A DNA stretch of 64,000 bases from Cellulomonas carbonis (GCF_014636275.1 NZ_BMEB01000002.1:186001-250000), one strand, 5' to 3'. Numbered from the stretch's first letter, positions 25,604 to 40,165 are shown. The notes: generated from the letters alone by a model not told the origin. Numbers and translations are program-made.

Positions 25604-26764
25604 TCAGGATGCGTCGGCAGCGCCGTTGCCGCCGTCGGGGGATCCTGGCCGCTGGGTCTGGTTCCGGTTCTTGCGCTTGCGCGGGTTCGGTCCCGCCGCA
25701 GGCGTCGAACCCGCCGTGGCATTGGGCGCGTCGTTGCCCGCACCAGCGGCACCGGCCGCCTCGCCGGCCGAGGCCGGCTGGGTCCCGTCAGGACGAGGTG
25801 CCGACCCGGGTGCCACGGGTCCGGTTCCGCGTGCTCGGTCCTTGCGCTTCGGCTGCTGACGCTGTCCGCGCGGCTTCTCCTCGATCGTCGGCTCCTCGAC
25901 GACGGGGAGCTCACCACGGGCGGCCGCCTTGCGCGCGCGGCGCTCCTTGAGCTGGCGCTCTGCCTCCGACCCCGGCGTCGGGTTGTTCCGGATGACGTAG
26001 AACTGCTGACCCATCGACCAGATGTTCGTCGTGGTCCAGTAGATGAGGACACCGATCGGGAAGTTCACGCCCGACACCGCGAACACGAGCGGCAGCACGT
26101 ACAGGAGGATCTTCTGCTGCTGCGCCATCGGGCCCTGCAGCGCCGTAGCCGGCATGTTCTTCTGCGTCAGCTGCTTCTGGGTGAAGAAGGTCGTCGCGGA
26201 CATCAGGATGATGAGGACCACCGTGACGATCCTCGTCGCCGCGTCCGCATCCGACGAGAGGAAGTAGGACGAGATGGGCGCGCCGAAGATGGTCGCGTTC
26301 GACGCCTCGGAGGCGAGGTCCTGCGTCAGCGGGCCGATCGCATCGCGGCTGTAGTCACCGCGGCTCAGCTCGTCGAGCCGGTTCAGCACCGTGAACAGCG
26401 CGAAGAAGATGGGCGACTGCGCGAGGATCGGCAGGCAGGACGCGAACGGGTTGGTCCCGTGCTTCTTGTAGAGCTCCATCGTCTCGCGGGTCATCGCCTC
26501 GCGGGACGCAGGGTCGGTCTTCCCCTTGTACTTCGCCTGGAGCTTCTGCATCTCGGGCGCGACGAGCTGCATGCCCCGGGACGCCTTGATCTGCTTCACG
26601 AACAGCGGGATCAGCAGGATCCGGATGACGATCACGAGTCCGACGATCGACCCGGCCCAGGCCAGCCCCGACGCGCTGTCGAGCCCCAGCGTCGTCAGCA
26701 GCTTGTGGAACGCGACCATGATCCAGGCCACGACCCACATCAGCGGCCACAGGATTGTGTCCAT
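25604..26764 (-). CDS. yidC: Membrane protein insertase YidC
   Basis: A 386-residue YidC/Oxa1 insertase. The N-terminal helix (ILWPLMWVVAWIMVAFHKLL) leads to the conserved region with the hydrophilic-groove arginine in VIRILLIPLFVKQIKASRGMQ. A cytoplasmic hairpin (MQKLQAKYKGKTD ... ELYKKHGTNPF) and further spans (SPIFFALFTVL, LYVLPLVFAVSGVNFP, YWTTTNIWSMGQQF) follow. The last ~110 residues are a basic, Pro/Ala/Gly-rich cytoplasmic tail that may contact ribosomes. It works with SecYEG or alone to insert membrane proteins. Confidence 0.95.
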   Translation of the reverse strand: MDTILWPLMWVVAWIMVAFHKLLTTLGLDSASGLAWAGSIVGLVIVIRILLIPLFVKQIKASRGMQLVAPEMQKLQAKYKGKTDPASREAMTRETMELYKKHGTNPFASCLPILAQSPIFFALFTVLNRLDELSRGDYSRDAIGPLTQDLASEASNATIFGAPISSYFLSSDADAATRIVTVVLIILMSATTFFTQKQLTQKNMPATALQGPMAQQQKILLYVLPLVFAVSGVNFPIGVLIYWTTTNIWSMGQQFYVIRNNPTPGSEAERQLKERRARKAAARGELPVVEEPTIEEKPRGQRQQPKRKDRARGTGPVAPGSAPRPDGTQPASAGEAAGAAGAGNDAPNATAGSTPAAGPNPRKRKNRNQTQRPGSPDGGNGAADAS

Positions 26765-26777
26765 CGTGAAGGGCTCC

Positions 26778-27101
26778 TCAGTGCGGGTGTGCGTGCCCGG
26801 TCGCCCGGGCCGGAAGACGGGGGGTGACCGGGGGCACGTCGTCGACGCCGCCGGCGGCCCACGGGTGGCACCGCAGCAGACGCCGGACCGCGAGCCACGT
26901 GCCGCGAAGCGCGCCGTGCCGCCGCACGGCGATCAGGGCGTAGCTCGAGCAGCTCGGGTAGTACCGGCAGGTCGGGCCGGTCATGGGGGAGACGACCGCC
27001 TGGTAGACGCGGAGCAGGCCCACGAGGATCAGCTGCGGCAGGCGGCGCACGAGACGCAGCGCCACGGCCGTCCGGGGACGCGACGGGGCGGACGCACTCA
27101 T
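26778..27101 (-). CDS. yidD: Membrane protein insertion efficiency factor YidD
   Basis: A 107-residue protein with the family hallmark YQAVVSPMTGPTCRYYPSCSSYA, then AVRRHGALRGTWLAVRRLLRCHPW. YidD sits at the inner membrane face and aids YidC-dependent insertion. The ATG at 27101 is 8 bases from the rnpA stop and the gene ends 13 bases before yidC, so all are co-transcribed. Confidence 0.93.
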   Translation of the reverse strand: MSASAPSRPRTAVALRLVRRLPQLILVGLLRVYQAVVSPMTGPTCRYYPSCSSYALIAVRRHGALRGTWLAVRRLLRCHPWAAGGVDDVPPVTPRLPARATGHAHPH

Positions 27102-27108
27102 CGGGTGC

Positions 27109-27486
27109 TCACGGCAGCACGGCCGTGCCCGGGTGCGCCCGCTCGCGACCACGGCGATGGGCCGTCGCGAGCGCCGAGCGGAAGTCGTCGGCGAGTCGGG
27201 TGTACGTCGCGTCCGCCGACGCCGGGAGCGCACGCACGACGACGTCGGCGTGTTCGGGGAGCGCAGCGCGCTGCTCGAGCACCACTCCTCGCAACCTCCG
27301 GCGGACGACGTTGCGCACCACCGCGCCGCCGACCGTCTTGGCGACGACGAACCCGACCTGGGTGCCGTCGTGCTCGGCACCGACGGCGCAGTGGACGACC
27401 AGGGTGTCCCGGCCCGCCCGACCGCCCGTGCGGATGGTCCGCGCGAACTGCTCGGACCGTCTCATCCGCAGCGGGGCGGGCAGCAC
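27109..27486 (-). CDS. rnpA: Ribonuclease P protein component
   Basis: A 125-residue basic protein. It starts VLPAPLRMRRSEQFARTIRTG, the typical RnpA N-terminus, and contains the RNA-binding signature VVRNVVRRRLRGV (R-N-x-x-R-R-x-x-R). It helps RNase P trim tRNA 5' leaders. The GTG at 27486, 10 bases after the rpmH stop, is preferred over the much longer open frame reaching 28011. Confidence 0.92.
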   Translation of the reverse strand: MLPAPLRMRRSEQFARTIRTGGRAGRDTLVVHCAVGAEHDGTQVGFVVAKTVGGAVVRNVVRRRLRGVVLEQRAALPEHADVVVRALPASADATYTRLADDFRSALATAHRRGRERAHPGTAVLP

Positions 27487-27496
27487 CGGGTGGGTA

Positions 27497-27634
27497 TCAG
27501 GCGGAGAGCTCGGTGCGACCCTTGCGCCGGCGAGCGGCGAGGATCGCGCGACCGGCACGGGTCCGCATACGCAGGCGGAAGCCGTGGGTCTTGGCCCGGC
27601 GCCGGTTGTTCGGCTGGAAGGTGCGCTTCGACAC
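27497..27634 (-). CDS. rpmH: 50S ribosomal protein L34
   Basis: A 45-residue basic protein starting [20 protein letters not shown] and ending [11 protein letters not shown], the full-length L34 consensus. It uses a GTG start at 27634. It is the first gene of the rpmH-rnpA-yidD-yidC-jag operon and is divergent from dnaA. Confidence 0.98.
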   Translation of the reverse strand: MSKRTFQPNNRRRAKTHGFRLRMRTRAGRAILAARRRKGRTELSA

Positions 27635-28025
27635 GTCAGACTCCAAGGTTGTTTCACGTCACCGCCGCGGGGGCGGACATCCAGGCTGGTCCCGGGCCCC
27701 TCCACCGAACCGTCGCCGACAGGCGTCGTGCGGGCAGGCAGGCGGGAGCCGCGAAGAACGGCTGTGTCACGGTACGCGGGGATGAGCGCAGGGTCAAACG
27801 ACCCCGGCCCTGGACCGTGCGTGGGGCGACCGATCATCATGACCCGGACGGCGGATGGTGCGACGACGACACGCCGTGGACGATGCACGCGTTCGCCTCG
27901 CGCCCCGTTGCGACGCTGAGCACACAGACTGTGGAGAACTGTGTGGATCATCGGTGACCGTGCGAGACTGCGGGCCGCAGCACACGGCAGGCATCGCACG
28001 GACAGCGGCATCGAGGAGTCATCTC
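27635..28025. promoter_or_regulatory. Divergent rpmH/dnaA regulatory interval with DnaA-box-like sites
   Basis: A gene-free 391 bases. TGTGGAGAA (27930-27938) and TGTGGATCA (27942-27950) resemble DnaA boxes (TGTGGATAA or TGTGGACAA) 75-95 bases upstream of dnaA, consistent with autoregulation of dnaA. GAGGAG just before 28026 is the dnaA ribosome-binding site. No convincing -35/-10 pair is visible. Confidence 0.55.
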
Positions 28026-29504
28026 GTGGCAGGTCAGGACGACTCGATCACCCAGCTCTGGGAGCGCGCCGTCGACCACCTGAGCACCGACGCCGCGACG
28101 AGTCCGCAACAGCTCGCCTTCATCCGGCTGGCGCGGCCCATGGGGCTGCTCGACGGCACGGTCCTCCTGGGCGTCGGCAACGACTTCACCAAGGAGTACC
28201 TCGAGACCCGCGCCCGCGGCGAGCTGAGCCGAGCGCTGTCCGCCGCCCTCGGGAAGGACGCCCGCTTCGCGGTCATGGTCGACCCGGCGCTCGACGACCA
28301 CGCGCCGGTCACGTCGTCCGGGCCCGAGGTCCGGACGGTCGAGCCGGCCCCCGACCTCGACACCGACGACGACGCGCGCGTGCTCCGCGCGGTCGAGGAC
28401 GACCTCGGCCGGTTCGACGACCGGGCCCGAACGGGCCGTGCGCAGCGTGGCGCCCCGGCGAGCGCCGAGCCGGCCCGGCTCAACCCGAAGTACCTGTTCG
28501 AGACGTTCGTCATCGGGTCGTCCAACCGGTTCGCGCACGCCGCGGCCGTGGCCGTGGCCGAGGCGCCCGCCAAGGCGTACAACCCGCTGTTCATCTACGG
28601 CGACTCCGGTCTGGGCAAGACGCACCTGCTGCACGCCATCGGCCACTACGCGCAGTCGCTGTACCCGGGCGTGCGGGTGCGCTACGTGAACTCCGAGGAG
28701 TTCACGAACGACTTCATCAACTCGATCGGTGAGGGCAAGGCAGGCGCGTTCCAGCGCCGCTACCGCGAGGTCGACGTCCTGCTCGTCGACGACATCCAGT
28801 TCCTGCAGGGCAAGGAACAGACGATGGAGGAGTTCTTCCACACGTTCAACACGCTGCACAACGCCAACAAGCAGGTCGTCATCACGTCCGACCTGCCACC
28901 CAAGCAGCTGAACGGCTTCGAGGACCGCATGCGGTCGCGGTTCGAGTGGGGCCTCATCACCGACGTGCAGCCGCCCGACCTCGAGACCCGGATCGCGATC
29001 CTCCGCAAGAAGGCGGCGAACGAGCGGCTCCAGGCGCCGGACGAGGTGCTCGAGTACATCGCCTCGAAGATCTCGACCAACATCCGTGAGCTCGAGGGTG
29101 CGCTCATCCGCGTCACGGCGTTCGCGAACCTCAACCGGCAGAGCGTCGACCTCGCGCTCGCCGAGATCGTCCTCAAGGACCTCATCACCGACGAGGACAC
29201 CGCGGAGATCACCGCGGCGGCGATCATCGCCCAGACCGCCAACTACTTCGGCCTCACGATCGACGACCTGTGCGGGTCGTCGCGGTCGCGCGTCCTCGTC
29301 ACGGCGCGGCAGATCGCCATGTACCTGTGCCGCGAGCTCACGGACATGAGCCTGCCGAAGATCGGTCAGCAGTTCGGCGGCCGCGACCACACCACCGTCA
29401 TGCACGCGAACCGCAAGATCCGCGAGCTCATGGCCGAGCGCCGCTCGATCTACAACCAGGTCACCGAGCTCACGAACCGGATCAAGCAGCAGCACCGCGG
29501 CTGA
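28026..29504 (+). CDS. dnaA: Chromosomal replication initiator DnaA
   Basis: A 492-residue initiator. Domain I spans residues 1-90 ([13 protein letters not shown]). Domain II is a variable acidic linker (about 90-155). Domain III is the AAA+ core with Walker [14 protein letters not shown] near 192, Walker [16 protein letters not shown] near 251 and the [13 protein letters not shown] sensor region. Domain IV carries the DnaA-box-binding signature [15 protein letters not shown] near 451. The GTG start at 28026 has GAGGAG 7-12 bases upstream; the frame is open further upstream but without family similarity. Confidence 0.97.
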   Translation: MAGQDDSITQLWERAVDHLSTDAATSPQQLAFIRLARPMGLLDGTVLLGVGNDFTKEYLETRARGELSRALSAALGKDARFAVMVDPALDDHAPVTSSGPEVRTVEPAPDLDTDDDARVLRAVEDDLGRFDDRARTGRAQRGAPASAEPARLNPKYLFETFVIGSSNRFAHAAAVAVAEAPAKAYNPLFIYGDSGLGKTHLLHAIGHYAQSLYPGVRVRYVNSEEFTNDFINSIGEGKAGAFQRRYREVDVLLVDDIQFLQGKEQTMEEFFHTFNTLHNANKQVVITSDLPPKQLNGFEDRMRSRFEWGLITDVQPPDLETRIAILRKKAANERLQAPDEVLEYIASKISTNIRELEGALIRVTAFANLNRQSVDLALAEIVLKDLITDEDTAEITAAAIIAQTANYFGLTIDDLCGSSRSRVLVTARQIAMYLCRELTDMSLPKIGQQFGGRDHTTVMHANRKIRELMAERRSIYNQVTELTNRIKQQHRG

Positions 29505-29536
29505 GCCCCGCACGTCGGGCGCGTCCCGGAGCTCCC

Positions 29537-29581
29537 GGTGACGGCCTACCGGCTCCCACGGCACCCGTAGGTGCCGTCACC
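29537..29581 (+). terminator. Hairpin after dnaA
   Basis: ACGGCACC (29558-29565) pairs with GGTGCCGT (29570-29577) across a four-base loop. GGTGACGG (29537-29544) can alternatively pair with CCGTCACC (29574-29581). It probably ends the dnaA transcript. Confidence 0.5.
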
Positions 29582-29891
29582 GTGCCGCCGGCCACCAGCC
29601 CGCCCCGCCAGCGGGCCCATCCGCACGCCTCGCACCGAACGGATGCACGCACGTCCGCGCACGTGATCACCCACGAACGCACAAGAACACCCGTGGGACG
29701 ACTGTGCACACCTGTGGACATCCCTGTGGAACGACGTGGACGACACCCCGTGTTCATGTGGATTCAACACCTTCGACCCGTGGACGCCCGGTGGACGTCG
29801 CCGCGCCGTCCACCGGCGGTGCTCGCCGTCGACAGCGCCGTCGACAAGCGCTCCACATCCCTCGTCGGCACCTGACCTGGGAAGTCCCGCG

Positions 29892-29909
29892 ATATCCACA
29901 GTGTCCACA
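29892..29909 (+). promoter_or_regulatory. Two abutting DnaA boxes
   Basis: ATATCCACA followed directly by GTGTCCACA, each 8 of 9 against TTATCCACA or TTGTCCACA. This is the best DnaA-box pair in oriC. Confidence 0.75.
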
Positions 29910-30201
29910 CAGCCGATGACGACAACGACTGTTCTCCCTCTCCCGGATCCACAACGCCTTCATCAGGCGGGCCGGGCGATGGCGCACCTCTTCCCGACAG
30001 CGCCGGTCGCCTCGACCCGGGGCGCTCCCCGACCTGGCTCGACACCCGTACGAGCCGCACCCACGGGCGCCGACGGCGGGTGCCCGTCCTCGCGTACTGT
30101 TCACACGGATCACGAGAATCACGACGAGCCCAGCTCCGTTGCGCCCCGCCCACGGTCGGTCGGACGCGTCCGGGCGCGGGCCACTTCCGGAGGGATGTGC
30201 G

Positions 30202-31332
30202 ATGAGGTTCAGGGTGGACCGGGACGTCCTGGCTGAGGCAGTCACCTGGACCGCTCGGTCGCTGCCGACGCGTCCGCCCGTGCCCGTCCTCGCCGGAGTG
30301 CGCCTCGAGGCCGACGCGTCCGGCGTCGTGCAGCTCTCGAGCTTCGACTACGAGGTCTCGGCGCGGTCCGAGATCGCCGCCGACGTGAGCGAGCCCGGCA
30401 CGGTGCTCGTGTCGGGGCGGCTGCTCGCGGAGATCTCGCGTGCGCTCCCGGGCAAGCCCGTCGACGTCGTCCTGGACGGCACCAAGGTCTCGGTCACGTG
30501 CGGCGCGAGCCGCTTCTCGCTGCTGACGATGCCCGTCGAGGACTACCCCGCGCTGCCGGCGATGCCCGACGTCGTCGGGACGGTGCCGGGGGACGAGCTC
30601 ACCTCGGCCGTCGCCCAGGTGACGGTCGCCGCGTCGCGCGACGACACGCTGCCGCTGCTCACCGGCGTCCGGATGGAGATCGAGGGCGAGCAGATCACGC
30701 TGCTCGCCACGGACCGCTACCGCCTCGCGCTGCGCGAGCTGACGTGGCGACCGGCCCGCCCCGACATCTCCGCCACGGCCCTGGTGCGTGCGCGCACGCT
30801 CTCGGACGCCGCCAAGTCGCTGGGCGGCTCGGACCAGGTCGCGGTCGCGCTCTCGTCCGGGGCCGGCGTGGACCTCATCGGCTTCGAGGCCGGCGGTCGC
30901 CACACGACGTCGCTCCTCGTCGACGGCGAGTACCCGGCGGTGCGACGCCTGTTCCCCGACGAGACGCCGATCCAGGCCGTCGTCGCGCGCCAGCCGCTCA
31001 TCGACGCCGCGCGTCGCGTGTCCCTCGTCGCCGAGCGCAACACGCCGATCCGGCTCGCGTTCTCCGAGGGTCAGGTGGTGCTCGACGCCGGCCAGGGTGA
31101 TGATGCACAGGCATCGGAGGCGCTGGAGGCGTCGCTGGTCGGTGACGACATCACCGTCGCGTTCAACCCGCAGTTCCTGCTGGACGGGCTCGGCGCGCTC
31201 GGCACCGACTTCGTGCGACTGTCCTTCACGCATCCCAACAAGCCGGTGGAGTTCACCGGCCAGGGGTCGCTCGAGGGCGACGACGACAAGGGGTACCGGT
31301 ACCTGCTGGTGCCGATCCGCTTCGCCAGCTGA
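30202..31332 (+). CDS. dnaN: DNA polymerase III beta sliding clamp
   Basis: A 376-residue protein with three repeated clamp domains. It starts MRFRVDRDVLAEAVTWTARSLP and ends YRYLLVPIRF, the usual C-terminus. The hydrophobic cleft that binds polymerase and repair proteins is recognisable around the end of domain 3. The ATG at 30202 follows GGAGGG. gnd follows after 7 bases, so dnaN and gnd are likely co-transcribed with recF. Confidence 0.96.
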   Translation: MRFRVDRDVLAEAVTWTARSLPTRPPVPVLAGVRLEADASGVVQLSSFDYEVSARSEIAADVSEPGTVLVSGRLLAEISRALPGKPVDVVLDGTKVSVTCGASRFSLLTMPVEDYPALPAMPDVVGTVPGDELTSAVAQVTVAASRDDTLPLLTGVRMEIEGEQITLLATDRYRLALRELTWRPARPDISATALVRARTLSDAAKSLGGSDQVAVALSSGAGVDLIGFEAGGRHTTSLLVDGEYPAVRRLFPDETPIQAVVARQPLIDAARRVSLVAERNTPIRLAFSEGQVVLDAGQGDDAQASEALEASLVGDDITVAFNPQFLLDGLGALGTDFVRLSFTHPNKPVEFTGQGSLEGDDDKGYRYLLVPIRFAS

Positions 31333-31339
31333 GGTGATC

Positions 31340-32260
31340 ATGCACATCGGACTCGTCGGGCTCGGGAAGATGGGCGCGAACATGCGGTCGCGCCTGCGTG
31401 AGCGTGGGGTCGAGGTCACGGGGTACGACCGCAACCCCGAGGTCTCGGACGTCGAGAGCCTCGCGGCGCTCGTCGAGGCGCTCCCGCAGAGCCCGAAGGT
31501 CGTCTGGGTCATGGTGCCCTCGGGCGACATCACGCGCGGGGTCGTCGAGGAGCTCGCGGGCCTCCTGGGTGAGGGCGACGTCGTCGTCGAGGGCGGCAAC
31601 TCGTACTACAAGGACGACGCGCTGCACGCCGAGCGCCTCGCGCGCGAGGGCATCCGCTACGTCGACGTCGGCGTCTCGGGCGGTGTCTGGGGCCTGGCGA
31701 ACGGCTACGGGATGATGGCCGGCGGCGCACCGGAGGACATCGAGACCCTCGCGCCCGTCTTCGACGCGCTGCGTCCGGACGGCCCGCGCGAGGAGGGCTT
31801 CGTCCACGCGGGCCCGGTCGGCGCCGGTCACTTCGCGAAGATGGTGCACAACGGCATCGAGTACGGCGTCATGCAGGCGTATGCGGAGGGCTACGAGCTC
31901 CTGACCGCGCAGGACCTCGTGACCGACGTCGTCGGCACGATGCGTGCGTGGAAGCGCGGCACCGTCGTTCGGTCGTGGCTGCTCGACCTGCTCGTCGCCG
32001 CGCTCGAGAAGGACCCGGGCCTCGGGGCCGTGGACGACTACGTCGAGGACTCCGGCGAGGGACGGTGGACCGTCGACGAGGCGATCGACCAGGCCGTGCC
32101 GCTGCCCGTGATCTCGGCCGCGCTCTTCGCGCGGTTCTCCTCGCGTCAGGAGCCGTCGCCCGCGATGCAGGCCGTCGCGGCGCTGCGTCAGCAGTTCGGC
32201 GGCCACGCGGTGCGTCAGGCCACCCCGCCGTCGGAGCCCACGCCGCCCGCCGAACCGTGA
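31340..32260 (+). CDS. gnd: 6-phosphogluconate dehydrogenase, decarboxylating (short form)
   Basis: A 306-residue NAD(P)-dependent enzyme. The N-terminal dinucleotide motif is GLVGLGKMGANM, followed by EGGNSYYKDD, the substrate signature VGVSGGVWGLANGYGMMAGG, and the catalytic lysine segment GAGHFAKMVHNGIEYGVMQAYAEGYEL. It is the ~300-residue GndA type, not the ~470-residue enterobacterial type. It makes ribulose-5-phosphate in the pentose phosphate pathway. A gnd gene between dnaN and recF is a normal actinobacterial arrangement. Confidence 0.94.
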   Translation: MHIGLVGLGKMGANMRSRLRERGVEVTGYDRNPEVSDVESLAALVEALPQSPKVVWVMVPSGDITRGVVEELAGLLGEGDVVVEGGNSYYKDDALHAERLAREGIRYVDVGVSGGVWGLANGYGMMAGGAPEDIETLAPVFDALRPDGPREEGFVHAGPVGAGHFAKMVHNGIEYGVMQAYAEGYELLTAQDLVTDVVGTMRAWKRGTVVRSWLLDLLVAALEKDPGLGAVDDYVEDSGEGRWTVDEAIDQAVPLPVISAALFARFSSRQEPSPAMQAVAALRQQFGGHAVRQATPPSEPTPPAEP

Positions 32261-32274
32261 CGGCGCAGGTCTGA

Positions 32275-33522
32275 GTGCACGTCAGCCACCTCTCCCTCAC
32301 CGACTTCCGGTCCTACGAGCAGGTCGACCTCGCGGTCGAGCCCGGGGTCAGCGCCCTCGTGGGTCCCAACGGGCAGGGCAAGACGAACCTCGTCGAGGCC
32401 GTCGGGTACGTCGCGACCCTGTCGAGCCACCGCGTCGCGACCGACGCCGCGCTCGTGCGAGCCGGCGCACCGCGGGCGGTCGTCCGGCTGCGCGCCCAGC
32501 GCGGCGACCGGTCGAGCCTCGTGGAGCTCGAGATCAACCCGGGCCGCGCCAACCGCGCCCAGGTCAACCGCGCACCCGTCCGCCGCGCGCGCGACGTCCT
32601 GGGCATCCTCCGCACGGTCCTCTTCGCGCCCGAGGACCTCGCACTCGTCAAGGGTGACCCCGACCGCCGACGGCGGTTCCTCGACGACCTGGTCGTGCAG
32701 CTCCAGCCCCGCATGGCCGCGGTGCACGCCGACCACGACCGGATCCTGCGTCAGCGCGGCGCGCTCCTGAAGTCGGCTGGTGGCGCACGGCGCGGCCGCT
32801 CGGGCGGCGACGACGCGCCGGACCTGCGCACGCTCGACGTGTGGGACAGCAAGCTCGCCCAGCTCGGCGCGCAGGTGCTCGCGTCGCGCGTGCGGCTCGT
32901 CGACCAGCTCAAGCCCCACGTCGCCGCGGCGTACGAGCAGGTCAGCGAGGGGCAGGGCGCCGCGGTGATCGGCTACCGCTCGTCCCTCGAGGGCACCGCG
33001 GCCGACGACGAGGACCGTCCGCGCGCGTCGGGCTCGCCCGTCCGCTCCGACCCCGAGGTCCCGCACCTCGGCGCCTCGACCGAGCTCCTCGAGGCCCAGC
33101 TGCTCGAGGCGATGAGCCGGCTGCGCCGTCAGGAGATCGAGCGGGGTGTCAACCTCGTGGGCCCGCACCGGGACGACCTGGTCCTGAGCCTCGGCGGGCT
33201 GCCCGCCAAGGGCTTCGCGAGCCACGGCGAGTCGTGGTCGTTCGCGCTCGCGCTGCGGCTCGCCTCGTACGAGCTCCTCACGCACGGCGCCGACGACGGG
33301 TCGGGCACCGGCCTGCACGCGTGGGACGAGGGAACCGAACCCGTCCTGGTCCTGGACGACGTCTTCTCCGAGCTCGACGCGCGTCGTCGTCGTCGGCTCG
33401 CGGGGCTCGTGTCGCGCGCCGAGCAGGTGCTGGTCACGGCCGCCGTGGCCGAGGACGTCCCCGAGGAGCTCGACGGTGCGCGGTGGGACGTGATGGCGGG
33501 TCAGGTCACGCGTGTCCGATGA
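32275..33522 (+). CDS. recF: DNA replication/repair protein RecF
   Basis: A 415-residue SMC-like ATPase that helps load RecA at gaps. Start [19 protein letters not shown]; Walker [17 protein letters not shown] (residues about 33-48); signature and Walker B in [17 protein letters not shown]. The GTG start lies 14 bases after gnd. The end overlaps the next gene by 11 bases. Confidence 0.95.
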   Translation: MHVSHLSLTDFRSYEQVDLAVEPGVSALVGPNGQGKTNLVEAVGYVATLSSHRVATDAALVRAGAPRAVVRLRAQRGDRSSLVELEINPGRANRAQVNRAPVRRARDVLGILRTVLFAPEDLALVKGDPDRRRRFLDDLVVQLQPRMAAVHADHDRILRQRGALLKSAGGARRGRSGGDDAPDLRTLDVWDSKLAQLGAQVLASRVRLVDQLKPHVAAAYEQVSEGQGAAVIGYRSSLEGTAADDEDRPRASGSPVRSDPEVPHLGASTELLEAQLLEAMSRLRRQEIERGVNLVGPHRDDLVLSLGGLPAKGFASHGESWSFALALRLASYELLTHGADDGSGTGLHAWDEGTEPVLVLDDVFSELDARRRRRLAGLVSRAEQVLVTAAVAEDVPEELDGARWDVMAGQVTRVR

Positions 33523-34063
33523 GGTGCGCGTCCCCCGCGTCGAGCGTCCGGTCGCCGAGCGCCTCGGCCGGACGACGGCGGCCGAGGTGGCCCGTGCGGC
33601 GCTGAACCGCGCGCGGGCGGGTGCCGAGGCACGCGGCCTGCGGCCGGGCGCCCCGGTGCGTCGTCGTCGGCAGACCGAGGTGCAGCTGTCGTCGGCGGCG
33701 CGCGACGGGCGGGACCCGGCGCTGGTCGGTGACGCCGTCGACCGGCTCGTCGCGCAGCTCGGGTGGCGTGCGGAGCTGTCGGTCGGCGGTCTGATCGGGC
33801 GCTGGCGCGAGTTCGTCGGCCCCGACATCGCCGAGCACTGCACGCCCGAGACGTTCGAGGAGGGCCTCCTGGTCGTGCGGACCGACTCCACGAGCTGGGC
33901 CAAGCAGGTGCAGTTCCTCGCACCGCAGCTGCTCGCGCGCCTCGAGCAGGAGCTCGGGCCCGACGTCGTGCGCGAGGTGCGCGCCGTCGGACCGGGCGGC
34001 CGGCAGTGGGGCAAGGGGCCGCGGCGCGTGCCCGGCCGGGGCCCGCGCGACACGTACGGCTGA
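33512..34063 (+). CDS. DUF721 / DciA-like protein
   Basis: A 183-residue basic protein. The N-terminal half is Arg/Ala-rich. The C-terminal half (about 80-165) matches DUF721, with [39 protein letters not shown]721 defines DciA, the helicase loader or operator of many bacteria that lack DnaC/DnaI, so a role in loading DnaB at the nearby origin is likely. The GTG start at 33512 overlaps recF, indicating translational coupling. Confidence 0.85.
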   Translation: MSDEVRVPRVERPVAERLGRTTAAEVARAALNRARAGAEARGLRPGAPVRRRRQTEVQLSSAARDGRDPALVGDAVDRLVAQLGWRAELSVGGLIGRWREFVGPDIAEHCTPETFEEGLLVVRTDSTSWAKQVQFLAPQLLARLEQELGPDVVREVRAVGPGGRQWGKGPRRVPGRGPRDTYG

Positions 34064-34183
34064 CGCGAGCGGCGTCAGGCCGTCCAGGAGCCGCTGACGA
34101 CCGGCCCGCCACCACGGGGTCACGGCCACGCCTCGCCGGGGCGCCACGGTGGCCGGGAGGCGCCCGAGAGGGCGTCCGCAGGG

Positions 34184-34189
34184 TAGACT
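34184..34189 (+). promoter_or_regulatory. Possible -10 element upstream of gyrB
   Basis: TAGACT at 34184-34189 resembles an actinobacterial -10 hexamer, 164 bases before the gyrB start. No clear -35 is present. The 289-base gap between DUF721 and gyrB shows nothing else. Confidence 0.3.
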
Positions 34190-34352
34190 GAGCAGGTCCC
34201 ACCTGGTGCTCGTGGAGGTGCCGGGACCGGTCGTCACCGCCTGGCCCCGCGCCGAGCCGGACGAGCCGCGTCCCGTGCCGTCCGTCGCCAGGGACGCCCG
34301 TGTGCGCGGGCGGCCGCCGCCGCGCACGACCCTCGAAGGAGCACCCTGCCCC

Positions 34353-36437
<2,085 letters not shown>

Positions 36438-36490
36438 TCGAGCAGCACCAGCCCGCGTACCACCCCCGCATGCCCTGAACGAGGAGCACC

Positions 36491-39150
<2,660 letters not shown>

Positions 39151-39154
<4 letters not shown>

Positions 39155-39819
39155 GCACCGACGGGACCCAGCCGCCCTCGTTCGCGCCACGGACCGCCCC
39201 GGCCCGCGCGTCGGTCCGGACCAAGGAGGACGACGCGCCCGGGACGACGGCCGAGCAGCCGACGGCCGTGGCCGCACGTCCTGCCGGCTCGCCGTCGGCG
39301 GAGGGCCCGTCGATGGGTGACCGCCTCAAGCGGGCGGCCCAGGGCGCGGTCGGCACGACGACGGGCCGCTCCGAGGACGCCCCCGCACGGCCCGCTGCGG
39401 GAGCACGTCCCGTCCGCGAGTCCACCCGCGTGCACGACGACGAGCAGGAGGTCGCCGGCCCGCGCCGCGTCCGCCTCGCGGTCGCGAAGATCGACCCCTG
39501 GTCGGTCATGAAGCTCGCGTTCCTGCTGTCGTTCGCCATCGGCATCATGATCGTCGTCGCGGCGGCCGTCGTGTGGATGACGCTCGACGGTCTCGGGGTC
39601 TTCACCTCGGTGAACGACACGATCGCCGAGATCACGGGCTCGCCGGACTTCTTCAACCTGCTCGAGTACGTGTCGTTCAGCCGCATCCTGTCGCTCGCGA
39701 CGCTCATCGCGATCGTGGACGTCGTGCTGCTCACGGCGCTGTCGACCATCGGTGCGTTCCTGTACAACATCGTCGCGGCGCTCGTGGGTGGCATCCACCT
39801 CACGCTCACCGACGACTGA
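39151..39819 (+). CDS. DUF3566 transmembrane protein
   Basis: A 222-residue protein, the counterpart of Rv0007. A disordered N-terminus of ~105 residues precedes a DUF3566 domain with two spans ([21 protein letters not shown], then [29 protein letters not shown]). Function is unknown. It is translationally coupled to gyrA, an arrangement widely kept in actinobacteria. Confidence 0.9.
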
Positions 39820-39849
39820 CCGCCGGGCCGCCCGCCGGGCGCCGCCGAG

Positions 39850-39879
39850 TTGGGTCCAGCACCACGGCTGGGGTACTCT
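39850..39879 (+). promoter_or_regulatory. Probable promoter of tRNA-Ile
   Basis: TTGGGT (39850-39855) and TACTCT (39874-39879) are 18 bases apart, giving a start about 22 bases before the tRNA. Confidence 0.45.
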
Positions 39880-39907
39880 CGTGCGGCGCCTGCAGCACGG
39901 CGCGCAC

Positions 39908-39981
39908 GGGCCTATAGCTCAGACGGTTAGAGCGCTTCCCTGATAAGGAAGAGGTCAGAGGTTCAAGTCCTCTTAGGCCCA
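39908..39981 (+). tRNA. tRNA-Ile (GAT)
   Basis: A 74-base cloverleaf: acceptor GGGCCTA/TAGGCCC, anticodon GAT at 39942-39944 in loop CTGATAA, T-loop GTTCAAGTC. CCA is not encoded. Confidence 0.97.
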
Positions 39982-40007
39982 CTCCCCACTGCTCCACCGG
40001 AGGACGG

Positions 40008-40127
40008 ATGAAGAAGTTCCTCATCGGACTGCTCGCCGTCGGAGCGGGCTACGTCGTCTGGCGCACGTACGCGGAGGACCGCGACGAGCGGGACCTCTGG
40101 ACCGAGGTCACCGACGACGTCGACTGA
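40008..40127 (+). CDS. DLW-39 family small protein
   Basis: A 39-residue protein starting MKKFLIGLLAVGAGYVVWR and containing ERDLW near its end. It has the length and DLW motif that define this actinobacterial family. The N-terminus is one short hydrophobic helix, so it is probably membrane-associated; the C-terminus is acidic. CGGAGGAC upstream is its ribosome-binding site. It sits between tRNA-Ile and tRNA-Ala, near the DUF3566 gene, its usual location. Function is unknown. Confidence 0.9.
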   Translation: MKKFLIGLLAVGAGYVVWRTYAEDRDERDLWTEVTDDVD

Positions 40128-40165
40128 CAGCCGGCACGCGTGCCGGCCGGGCTGACCGCCCACCA

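Larger units (their letters stand above)
29505..30201. other. oriC: Replication origin oriC (dnaA-dnaN interval)
   Basis: A gene-free 697 bases in the usual actinobacterial oriC position. At least seven TCCACA/TGTGGA cores lie within 29713-29953. The best nine-base boxes are TGTGGACAT (29713-29721), ATATCCACA (29892-29900), GTGTCCACA (29901-29909, directly abutting the previous one), TGTGGATTC (29757-29765) and GGATCCACA (29945-29953). The last ~250 bases lead into dnaN and must carry its promoter. No strongly AT-rich unwinding element stands out. Confidence 0.85.

Noticed and set aside
27646..27660. parS-like GTTTCACGTCACC between rpmH and dnaA
   Set aside because: Only one half-site matches; the right half diverges, so ParB binding is unlikely.
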